From the NCBI GenBank assembly GCA_030685065.1, contig JAUXQH010000133.1, positions 1 to 64,000 of the forward strand: a DNA stretch of 64,000 bases. Reading direction: 5' to 3'. Under the pieces are notes generated by a model. The model was not told the DNA's origin, searched no databases, and worked only from the letters and a program-made list of their open reading frames with translations. Shown here one piece after another: positions 48,782 to 56,351 of the stretch. Numbering within the stretch: the stretch's first letter is position 1; every line of letters begins with the position of its first letter. The DNA comes from Pseudomonadota bacterium (GTDB lineage: Bacteria; Myxococcota_A; UBA796; SXON01). The position numbers and the translations under genes are program-made.

Positions 48782-51688
48782 ATGTCGACGAAAGATCTGA
48801 TGGATCGCCTCGAGCGTACGGGCTCCGGCGCAAAGCCGGCGCAGCCGCGTGCCCCAGAGCAGCAGCCGCAACAGAAGGCCGGTGACGCCAAGGCGAACGA
48901 GACGAAGCGCGTGGGGGATGGAGTCGTGCGCCGACGTGCGCCGATGGCCGCCCCCGAGCCTCCGCCTCCGCCCGCACGTACGGTCATTCGTCGTCCCGGG
49001 CCCGCCCGTGAGGAGCCGCCGGCTCGCGCGCAGGCCCCCGCGCCGCAGCAGGCCTCGCAGCAGCGTCCGCAGGTCGCTGCCCCCGCCCAGCAGGCTTCCG
49101 CCGTAGCGCGCCCGTCCGCCCCGAGCGGACTGCCGCCACGCGGTACGCCGGTGCCCTTGCCGAACCGCGCGCCTCCGGTCGCCGCCGTTCAGCCTGAAAC
49201 GCAGGCCGCGGCCCCCGCTCCCGTCGAGTCCGAAGCCGCCGCGCCCGAGGCGCTCGCGCCCGCCGCGTCCGCTCAGGACTTCGTTGCCGCGCCGGCGCAC
49301 GAGCCGTCTCCCCCCGAGCACACGGCAAGCGAGGGAACGGGCGCCAGCTCCGAAGCCCCGGCCGTGTCCGCTCCGGCCGTGTCCGCTCCGGCCGCGTCCT
49401 CCCAGGGCGCCGAACCAGGCGTCGCGGCCGAGCCGGCCCCCGTGGAGCACGCCGCCGCTGTCGAGGCCCCCGTCGAAGTCGCGCCCCCCGCGCCGCCTCC
49501 TCGTGCGGAGCCCACCCTCGAGCGCGCCGTCATCATCGACCGCCCGGGTGGCTACGGCCGCCTGCCGTCCATGGCGCCGGCCGGCGTCCGCGCGGCGCCC
49601 GCCCGCCTGAACGACACGCCCATTCTTCCGGGTCTCGGCCGCGCCGTCGTGTCCCTGCCGGCAGGCTACGACCCGACCGATCCGACCGGCGCCCGTCGCC
49701 GTGCTCGCGAGCAGGCCTCGCAGACCGCGCGGTGGGGTCCCGGAGCGGATCGCCGTCCGGGCGCCCCGGGTCCCGGCCGCGTCGACGCGGGGGCGCCCGC
49801 GCCCGCCTCCGACGATCGCCGTCCCAAGAAGGGCCCCAACGCCCGGCGCAGCGAGCACGTTCCGATGCCGGATTCTCGCTCCCGCAAGCCGAAGGGCCGC
49901 GGCGGCAAGGACATGCGCTCGGTTCGCCCGGTCCAGACGGTCAAGCACCGTGTCCGGATCGAAGGCGAGATCACCGTCGCCAACCTCGCCCACGAGATGG
50001 GCGTCAAGGCGGCGGAGCTCATCAAGCTGCTGATGTCGATGGGGCAGCCGGCCACGGTCAACCAGACCATCGACTTCGACACCGCCTCGCTCCTCGCGCA
50101 GGAGCTCGGCCACGAAGTCGTCAACATCGCGTTCGACGAAGCGGAGCACCTCTACGACGTAGAGGCCGAGGGCTCCGATCTGCCGAACCGCGCGCCGGTC
50201 GTGACCATCATGGGCCACGTCGACCACGGCAAGACCACCCTGCTGGACACCATCCGCAAGGCCAAGGTCGCCGCGGGCGAGGCGGGTGGCATCACCCAGC
50301 ACATCGGCGCCTACACGGTGAAGCGTGGGGACCGCCCCATCACCTTCATCGATACCCCGGGCCACGCCGCGTTCAGCGCGATGCGAGCCCGTGGTGCCAA
50401 GGCCACGGACATCATCGTCCTCGTGGTCGCGGCGGACGACGGCGTGATGCCCCAGACCGTCGAGGCCATCAGCCACGCCAAGGCGGCGGGCGTGCCGATC
50501 CTGGTCGCGGTCAACAAGATGGACAAGCCGGGCGTCCAGCCCGAGCGCGTCACCCGCCAGCTCATGGAGCACGGCCTGGTCTCTGAAGAGTACGGCGGCG
50601 ACGTCATCTTCGTGCCGGTGTCCGCCCTCAAGGGCACGGGCGTCAACGACCTGCTCGACAACATCCTGGTCGTGGCGGAAGTCGCGGATCTCCGCGCCAA
50701 CCCCGATCGCCACGCCGAAGGTGTGGTGCTCGAGTCGCGCCTCGAAGTCGGCCGCGGCGCCGTGGCGTCGCTGCTCGTGCAGACCGGTACGCTGAAGCAG
50801 GGCGACACGATCGTCATCGGTTCGACCTGGGGCCGCGTGCGCGCCATGTCGGACGATCGCGGGCAGAAGCTCAAGGAAGCGGGTCCGTCCACGCCGGTCG
50901 AGATCTTCGGCTTGCAGGACGTGCCGAACGCGGGCGACGAGTTCGCGGTGGTCGAGACCGAAAAGGACGCTCGCGCCCTCGTCGATCATCGCTCCGCGCT
51001 CAAGAGCGCCGGTGCGCACAGCCAGCGCGCCAAGATGACCCTCGAGGACCTCTACAAGAACGGCGGCGTGGCCCCCGAGGTCATGAAGATCGTCCTCAAG
51101 GCCGACGTGAGCGGCTCCCTCGAGGCGCTCAAGGGCGCGCTCGAAGGCCTCGTGGTCTCCGGCACCCAGCTGAAGATCCTCCACGCGGCCATCGGCCCGG
51201 TGAACGAGTCCGACGTGAACCTCGCCGCGCCCGACCAGGCGCTGATCATCGCGTTCGACGTGAAGTCCGACACGAAGGCGCGCCAGGCGGCAGACCAGTA
51301 CGGTGTGGAGATCAAGAAGTTCGAGATCATCTACAACGTCCTCGACGAGGTCAAGGCGCGCATGCAGGGGCTGCTGGCCCCCATCTACGAAGAGCAGAAG
51401 GTCGGCGAGGCCGAGGTTCGGGCGCTCTTCAAGATCCCCAAGCTCGGCTTCATCGCCGGCTGCATGGTCATGGACGGCAAGGTCAACCGCGGCGCGGCCG
51501 CGAAGGTCTTCCGCGCCGGCAAGCAGATCGCCGAGGGCAAGGTCACGAGCCTCAAGCGCTTCAAGGAAGACGTTCGCGAGGTCGAGAAGGGCTTCGAGTG
51601 CGGTATCGGAGTCGAAGGCGCGACCGACATCCAGGAAGGCGACAAGATCGCCCTCTACACGCGGGTCCAGGTGGCCCGCCCGGAGTAG
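48782..51688 (+). CDS. infB: Translation initiation factor IF-2
   Basis: IF-2 places fMet-tRNA on the 30S subunit with GTP. The 968-aa protein has a long Ala/Pro/Gln/Glu-rich N-terminal region (to ~385), one IF2_N domain (~390-450; EGEITVANLAHEMGVKAAEL), the G domain with GHVDHGKT (478-485), switch AGGITQHIGAYTV, DTPGHAAF and NKMD, and C-terminal domains that recognise fMet-tRNA (~ 700-968). The start ATG is in a weak context. Long N-termini are typical of myxobacterial IF-2. It is 164 bases after the ylxR fusion, unlike the tight packing elsewhere. Confidence 0.97.
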   Translation: MSTKDLMDRLERTGSGAKPAQPRAPEQQPQQKAGDAKANETKRVGDGVVRRRAPMAAPEPPPPPARTVIRRPGPAREEPPARAQAPAPQQASQQRPQVAAPAQQASAVARPSAPSGLPPRGTPVPLPNRAPPVAAVQPETQAAAPAPVESEAAAPEALAPAASAQDFVAAPAHEPSPPEHTASEGTGASSEAPAVSAPAVSAPAASSQGAEPGVAAEPAPVEHAAAVEAPVEVAPPAPPPRAEPTLERAVIIDRPGGYGRLPSMAPAGVRAAPARLNDTPILPGLGRAVVSLPAGYDPTDPTGARRRAREQASQTARWGPGADRRPGAPGPGRVDAGAPAPASDDRRPKKGPNARRSEHVPMPDSRSRKPKGRGGKDMRSVRPVQTVKHRVRIEGEITVANLAHEMGVKAAELIKLLMSMGQPATVNQTIDFDTASLLAQELGHEVVNIAFDEAEHLYDVEAEGSDLPNRAPVVTIMGHVDHGKTTLLDTIRKAKVAAGEAGGITQHIGAYTVKRGDRPITFIDTPGHAAFSAMRARGAKATDIIVLVVAADDGVMPQTVEAISHAKAAGVPILVAVNKMDKPGVQPERVTRQLMEHGLVSEEYGGDVIFVPVSALKGTGVNDLLDNILVVAEVADLRANPDRHAEGVVLESRLEVGRGAVASLLVQTGTLKQGDTIVIGSTWGRVRAMSDDRGQKLKEAGPSTPVEIFGLQDVPNAGDEFAVVETEKDARALVDHRSALKSAGAHSQRAKMTLEDLYKNGGVAPEVMKIVLKADVSGSLEALKGALEGLVVSGTQLKILHAAIGPVNESDVNLAAPDQALIIAFDVKSDTKARQAADQYGVEIKKFEIIYNVLDEVKARMQGLLAPIYEEQKVGEAEVRALFKIPKLGFIAGCMVMDGKVNRGAAAKVFRAGKQIAEGKVTSLKRFKEDVREVEKGFECGIGVEGATDIQEGDKIALYTRVQVARPE

Positions 51689-52036
51689 GTGTTGTACCTG
51701 CCAGCGCCGGATGAGGCCGTGTTTGTCGGCCTCCTCCGCATGGTGCTCCGAATCCCGGGCAGCCGGTCCCTCAAGGACCGGCGCCGGGTCGTCTCGTCGC
51801 TCCGCGACCGCGTTCAGGTGAGGCACCACGCGGCCTTCGCGGAAGTGGGCCACCTGGAGACGCACGAGGCCGCCGTGGTCGCGATCACGGTGGTGGGAAA
51901 CGACGCGCGCCAGCTGCGCTCGCGACTCGACACGATTCGGGCCGACGCGGAGGCAACGCTCGAGGCCCACGTCACGGATGTAAATGTCCGGATCCTCGGG
52001 ATGAATGGGCAGGTCGACACGCTCGTCGGCCCTTGA
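51689..52036 (+). CDS. DUF503 family protein (YlxP-like)
   Basis: A 115-aa protein with the DUF503 pattern: LLRMVLRIPGSRSLKDRRRV, VVSSLRDRVQVRHHAAFAEV, then VAITVVGNDARQL. YlxP-like proteins follow infB in many bacteria; their function is unclear, with possible links to ribosome assembly. The start is GTG 51689 directly at the infB stop, with CCGGAG three to six bases upstream. The usual next genes, rbfA and truB, are not present. Confidence 0.85.
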   Translation: MLYLPAPDEAVFVGLLRMVLRIPGSRSLKDRRRVVSSLRDRVQVRHHAAFAEVGHLETHEAAVVAITVVGNDARQLRSRLDTIRADAEATLEAHVTDVNVRILGMNGQVDTLVGP

Positions 52037-52075
52037 CCCGTCCACACCCGGCCGGTTCGGGATAGCATCGGTTCC

Positions 52076-52846
52076 ATGCAGGAACCGAAGCGTACCCTGG
52101 GCCCCCTACAGCAGGGCCCGTCGCAGCATAGCCCCCTTCAGCAGCCGGGGTCCCCGTACGTGGGCCCGCGGGCTCCCCATCCGGCGGGCGCCAACCAGCT
52201 GCCGCTCTCGCGCAACCACCTCTACGCGCTCGGCACGTTGTCGGTGGCCCTCGCGGTGCTGTCCTTCTTCGTCGGCTTCCAGGCCGGCCGCGGTCAGGTG
52301 GTGGCCCCGTCCGCGCCAGCGGTCGCGCGGTTCGTCCCTGACGAGGTCGCGGCGGGGGATCTGGAGGTTCTGCTCGCCGGCGTCGAGCAGGCGAACGTCG
52401 GTGAGGCGCCGTTGGGCTTTCCGGCCGAGCTGCCGCGCACCGACATGGCGCTCGTGGCCCCTCCTGCCCTCGGAGAAGGCGGCGTGCTCGTTCCTGTGGT
52501 AGCGCCGCCGCCGCCGCCGAACCCCTTTCCCGCCGAGGCACGTCCGGGCCTGGTCGAGGTGGGGGCGGATGCGCCGACCGTGGCACCGTCGAAGGGGGAC
52601 ATCCCCACGAGCGGATGGTCCATCCAGGTCGCCGAGCAGCCCCTCGAGGAGGACGCGCTCCGGCAGGTGGAGACCCTTCAGGCCGCCGGCCTCTCGGCGT
52701 ACAAGGTCGTAGCCCTGGTGAACGGCGCGTCGGTCTGGCGCATCCGCATCGGCGGCTACTCCAGCAAGGACACGGCGACGGCCGCGTTGGCCGGTGTGTC
52801 CAGCAAGGCGGGCGCCGCCGGGGCCACGGTGACGCGAGCCCCCTGA
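52076..52846 (+). CDS. SPOR-domain inner membrane protein
   Basis: A 256-aa bitopic protein: Pro/Gln-rich cytoplasmic lead (~1-45), one helix (YALGTLSVALAVLSFFVGFQ), a Pro/Ala-rich periplasmic stretch, and a C-terminal SPOR domain (~180-250; GWSIQVAEQPLEEDALRQVE, VWRIRIGGYSSKDTATAAL). SPOR domains bind denuded glycans at division sites. It precedes the LysM protein, so both are likely peptidoglycan-binding, though the two genes need not interact. Confidence 0.88.
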   Translation: MQEPKRTLGPLQQGPSQHSPLQQPGSPYVGPRAPHPAGANQLPLSRNHLYALGTLSVALAVLSFFVGFQAGRGQVVAPSAPAVARFVPDEVAAGDLEVLLAGVEQANVGEAPLGFPAELPRTDMALVAPPALGEGGVLVPVVAPPPPPNPFPAEARPGLVEVGADAPTVAPSKGDIPTSGWSIQVAEQPLEEDALRQVETLQAAGLSAYKVVALVNGASVWRIRIGGYSSKDTATAALAGVSSKAGAAGATVTRAP

Positions 52847-52928
52847 TCGGCGTTGGTCCGACGGGACCCGCGCAGGGGCTTGACATGCGGCCCGCTCCAG
52901 CGGATCCTCGGGGCGCTGTGGAGCACGG

Positions 52929-53984
52929 ATGCTGGTCGGGTGGATGAGCCTTTTGATGGCGGCGGCGATGGCCCAAGACGGCATGGCCTCCATGGGTGAC
53001 GCGGCAGGCGCCCCCGACTTTTACGTGATCCAGGGTGGCGACACCCTCTGGGACATCTCCACGCGCTTCCTCGGGGACGCGTACGTGTGGCCCGAGCTCT
53101 GGTCGGTGAACGAGTACATCACCAATCCCCACTGGATCTACCCGGGCAATCGGGTCTACTTCCGCCTCGGGGACGCGCTCAACCCGCCCTCCGCCGGCGT
53201 GAACGACAACGGGACCACGGCGGACGGCTACACGCCCCCCGCCCGAGTAGAGCGGGCCGCCGAGTCCGCGTGCGACTTCCCGCCGCTCTACGAGCGGTCC
53301 TACGAAGGGGTGACCCTGAGGGCGCCCGGCGTCCTCGGTGACGACGACGCGCTGGAGATCCGTGGGGACGTTTACGGGGCCGAGGTTCCCGGGGCGCTGA
53401 TCGGCCAGGGCTCGGTGGTCTACCTGGAGCTGAGCGACACGGGAGATGTCGAGTGCGGCAGCCTCCTCGCCGTCTACCGGCGGCAGGGCCGCAAGGTCCG
53501 TGGCGCGGACGGTCCCGTCGGCCACGTCTACCGCGTGCTCGGCGTAGCGCAGGTGCTCCGCGTAGATGACGACATCGTCACCGCCGTGGTGCGCGACAGC
53601 TACACCGAGATCGCCCGCGGCGATCTCGTCGGGGCGCCTATCGCCGTCGACCTCGAGGTCGACGTCCTCGCCCCCCACGGGGACACGGAGGCCACCGTCA
53701 TCGCCCGTTTGACCCAGGAGCAACGGCTGGCCTCGACCGGTGAGACCGTGTTCCTGGACCGCGGCACCAACGACGGCGTGGACGTCGGCACGTCCCTGTT
53801 TCTCGTCGAGCGCCGCGATGGCCTGCATCCCGACGCCGCCGAGGACGCGCGGCTTCCGGAGCGTGTCGTGGGGCGCGTAGTCATCGTGCGGGCGGACCCC
53901 TCGGTCGCCACCGGCGTCGTGGTCGACGCCGCGCGTGACGTGCAGGTGGGCCAGCGGTTGGTCACGACGCCGAACGCAGAGTAG
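52929..53984 (+). CDS. LysM-domain exported protein
   Basis: A 351-aa protein. A signal-peptide-like start (MLVGWMSLLMAAAMAQ) is followed by a LysM domain (~residues 30-80; YVIQGGDTLWDISTRFLGDA, YVWPELWSVN, YITNPHWIYPGNRVYF). LysM binds N-acetylglucosamine-containing glycans such as peptidoglycan. The remaining ~260 residues repeat an all-beta pattern (VIARLTQEQRLASTGETVFL) and I do not recognise the domain. Two ATGs (52929, 52944) could start it; GGAG near 52920 fits the first. It is 80 bases after the SPOR gene. The long C-terminal part may be a second periplasmic ligand module. Confidence 0.85.
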   Translation: MLVGWMSLLMAAAMAQDGMASMGDAAGAPDFYVIQGGDTLWDISTRFLGDAYVWPELWSVNEYITNPHWIYPGNRVYFRLGDALNPPSAGVNDNGTTADGYTPPARVERAAESACDFPPLYERSYEGVTLRAPGVLGDDDALEIRGDVYGAEVPGALIGQGSVVYLELSDTGDVECGSLLAVYRRQGRKVRGADGPVGHVYRVLGVAQVLRVDDDIVTAVVRDSYTEIARGDLVGAPIAVDLEVDVLAPHGDTEATVIARLTQEQRLASTGETVFLDRGTNDGVDVGTSLFLVERRDGLHPDAAEDARLPERVVGRVVIVRADPSVATGVVVDAARDVQVGQRLVTTPNAE

Positions 53985-54126
53985 CAGCGATCCCGCGAGG
54001 GTCTGCTCGGCATCCGACGGGCCTCCTCCGATACGCACAACGTCGCGGATCGGGTTGCCGCTCCGCGCACGGTGCGTAGCTGTAGGCCCGACCCCGGCCG
54101 CACCTCCCGTTTGGGAGTTCGAGGTC

Positions 54127-55194
54127 ATGACATCGTTGGAATCCCCCTGGCCGGGGCTGGCCGCTGCGTCGCCGCGGCGGGACATGTGGCCGGTCATGCA
54201 TGCGTTGGGGTTGGCCGCGACCCGGATCGCGCCGGGCCGCGCGCCGGGCGTGGACGTAGGGAGGCTTCGCGAAGCCGGGCTGTCCGTGCAGGACGCGCTT
54301 CGCGCCGTGGGGACCGCCAGCTGGCAGGTTCAGCGGCCGGGCGTCCGGTTCGTCCACGCGGGGCAGGCGGACTGGCCCGCGGCGCTGGTCGACCTCCCGT
54401 TCGGCCCCGTGGCGCTCTCGGTCGAGGGGGACGTGTCGCTGTTGGCGCGGCCTACCGTGGCGGTGGTTGGCGCGCGCGCGTGTACCACCTACGGGCGCGA
54501 ATGGGCCGCTCACATCGCGGGTGCCGTGGTCGCGGCGGGGGCGGTGGTCGTCTCGGGGCTGGCCGCGGGCATCGACCTTGCGGCGCACGGAGCGGCCGGT
54601 GGCGCCACCATCGCGGTGCTGGGGCAGGGGATCGACGCCCCGATGCCCGCCTGGCAGCGCCGGATGCGGGACTCGCTCCTCGCGAAGGGGGGCTGTGTCG
54701 TGTCCGAGCTGCCTCCCGACGGGCGCGCCACCCCGTTCACGTTCCCGATCCGCAACCGCATCATCGCGGGGCTCGCGTGCGCCGTGGCGGTCATCGAGGC
54801 CGGGGAGCGCAGCGGCGCCCGAAACACGGCCTCCCATGCGCTCCGGTTTGGGCGGGAGGTGCTGGCGCTGCCGGGCCCGCTCGGCGCGTCCGCGTCGTTC
54901 GGGTGCCTCGACCTCATCGAGGAGGGCGCCACCGTCATCCGGGGCGTCCACACGATCATCGAGGTGGCCGGGCTCGTCCCGAAGGGCGCAGGCACCGTCG
55001 CGGGGCCCCGGGAGGGGGAGCCGCTCGGGGAGCGAGGGATCCTCCGCTACCTCGTGACGGCCACCACGCCCGAGGACCTGTTGGCGCGCACCGGGCTTCC
55101 CTATGCGGATGTGATGGCCCACCTGGGGCTGCTCGAATTGACGGGCCGGGTGATCCGGTTACCGGGTCGGCGCTACCTGGCCCGAACGACATGA
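54127..55194 (+). CDS. dprA: DNA-processing protein DprA/Smf
   Basis: DprA loads RecA on incoming single-stranded DNA during transformation. The 355-aa protein has a Rossmann-like DprA fold (~residues 105-310) with VAVVGARACTTYGREWAAHI, VVVSGLAAGIDLAAHGAAGG, the conserved FTFPIRNRIIAGLACAVAVI and EAGERSGARNTA, and a C-terminal winged-helix (~315-355; LLARTGLPYADVMAHLGLLE). ATG 54127 has GGGAG nine bases upstream; the in-frame upstream extension lacks homology. The stop overlaps the next gene. comM and recA also occur at the start of the window. Confidence 0.93.
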   Translation: MTSLESPWPGLAAASPRRDMWPVMHALGLAATRIAPGRAPGVDVGRLREAGLSVQDALRAVGTASWQVQRPGVRFVHAGQADWPAALVDLPFGPVALSVEGDVSLLARPTVAVVGARACTTYGREWAAHIAGAVVAAGAVVVSGLAAGIDLAAHGAAGGATIAVLGQGIDAPMPAWQRRMRDSLLAKGGCVVSELPPDGRATPFTFPIRNRIIAGLACAVAVIEAGERSGARNTASHALRFGREVLALPGPLGASASFGCLDLIEEGATVIRGVHTIIEVAGLVPKGAGTVAGPREGEPLGERGILRYLVTATTPEDLLARTGLPYADVMAHLGLLELTGRVIRLPGRRYLARTT

Positions 55195-55454
55195 GCCGAT
55201 CCCCGATTCAACACCTCGAGCTCGATCCACGCGCGGGGGACTTCCTGGAGATGCTCCGTGACCTCGGGCACCTCGACGAGCCCGCGGTCGAGCGCCTCAC
55301 CGAGCAGCTCGTCGCGCAGCCGCGTCCCGGTCGCGTCGTGACCTACGAGGAGCTGCGGCGAGCCGCAGCCATCCTGCTGTTCGACGCGGAGACCAACATG
55401 CGCGCGGAGTCCAAGGAGCTGCTGACCCAGGAATGGGCGCGCCTCTTCAGCTGA
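55191..55454 (+). CDS. Small conserved-context protein downstream of dprA
   Basis: An 87-aa protein (DPRAGDFLEMLRDLGHLDEP, RVVTYEELRRAAAILLF) whose ATG overlaps the dprA stop (ATGA). I do not recognise a family with certainty. Its position matches that of Smg/DUF494 between dprA and topA in other proteobacteria, and it has an acidic helical look. It is shorter than Smg (about 155). Coupled translation argues that it is real. Confidence 0.65.
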   Translation: MSRSPIQHLELDPRAGDFLEMLRDLGHLDEPAVERLTEQLVAQPRPGRVVTYEELRRAAAILLFDAETNMRAESKELLTQEWARLFS

Positions 55455-55478
55455 TGGTCCGCCGCCCGGTCGAGGCGT

Positions 55479-55497
55479 GCGCCCTCGGCGAGGGCGC
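55479..55497. terminator. Bidirectional hairpin between convergent genes
   Basis: Perfect 8-bp stem GCGCCCTC / GAGGGCGC, loop GGC, between the small dprA-linked gene and the HTH gene. It reaches the HTH stop codon. No T tract follows. Confidence 0.5.
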
Positions 55498-56210
55498 TAC
55501 GACGGGAGCAGCTCCGCGACGCGCTGGATGGCCCGGATCGTGGCATGGGGATGGCGCGCCGGCACGCGCGTGGCCGCCTCAGCCGCCGCCGCCGCGATGT
55601 CCGTAGCGAGCAGGGCGTAGCTCCGAGGCCCCTGGTCGGTGTCGACCAGCACCAGGAACGCGGTGGCCGCGTTCGCGGACGAGCCCACGATCACCGGGCG
55701 CCGTGGCGCGGTCCCGGCGGGCCGCGCCGCGGCGGCGACAGGATCCGGCGAGGGAGGCGCGCCTGCTGCTGCCGCTTCGAGAGCCCCGCGCCTGGGAGCC
55801 CGTGCCGTCCGCAGCGGCGCGGCCGCGCCGGGAGGGGCGACGGTGGCGGGAGCTGGGCTGGCTCCCGAATGCCAGACGGGGGTGATCAGGCGCCGCTGGC
55901 GATAGGTGCGGACGTTCTCCGTCGTCACGCCGGCGAGGCGCGCGATCTCGGCGTCCGGCACGGTCCCCAGGTGACGCAGGAACGGGTCGAGGGCGGACCT
56001 GCGCCCGCGGAACGGCCGGCTGTCGAGCGGTGCGACCACGGCCTGGGCGGCGGGCGTCGTGCCCTTGTGCCCCTGGTACGCGGGGATCCCCAACTTCTTC
56101 CGGTAATTGACGACGAGGGTGCGGGATACGCCCGCTTGATCTGCAATTTTTTGGTCGGGGATCGTACCGAGCTGGCTTCGGAGAGCAGCAAGGACGGAGT
56201 TGTCGGACAC
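55497..56210 (-). CDS. Protein with two helix-turn-helix repeats of unknown function
   Basis: A 237-aa protein. Two similar HTH units occur at ~residues 12-45 (LGTIPDQKIADQAGVSRTLV then VNYRKKLGIP) and ~80-112 (LGTVPDAEIARLAGVTTENV then RTYRQRRLI). Both share LGT(I/V)PDxxIAxxAGV, so they are an internal duplication. A Pro/Ala-rich linker leads to a C-terminal ~60-residue all-alpha/beta segment (AFLVLVDTDQGPRSYALLAT) I do not know. The GTG start (56210) has AGAGG five bases upstream; an extension to 56276 is possible. The pattern of the repeats resembles DNA-invertase-type HTH units. It could be a regulator or an RNA/DNA-binding structural protein. Confidence 0.75.
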   Translation of the reverse strand: MSDNSVLAALRSQLGTIPDQKIADQAGVSRTLVVNYRKKLGIPAYQGHKGTTPAAQAVVAPLDSRPFRGRRSALDPFLRHLGTVPDAEIARLAGVTTENVRTYRQRRLITPVWHSGASPAPATVAPPGAAAPLRTARAPRRGALEAAAAGAPPSPDPVAAAARPAGTAPRRPVIVGSSANAATAFLVLVDTDQGPRSYALLATDIAAAAAEAATRVPARHPHATIRAIQRVAELLPS

Positions 56211-56351
56211 GGAGACCTCTAGCGGCGGCGCGAGCCTACTTGTCTTTCGCCTCGCACGCCAGACGTCATGAATCAAAAAGTGCGGGACCCGAATGGTAGG
56301 TGATTGGCGGTTTGCGCGAGAAGATCGCCGAGGCGAACGGCGCGGCGGCGC

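Noticed and set aside
48722..52045. A 1107-codon minus-strand open frame opposite infB
   Set aside because: Shadow of infB; composition is low-information Asp/Val/Leu/Arg and no motif is visible. Conserved infB explains the DNA.
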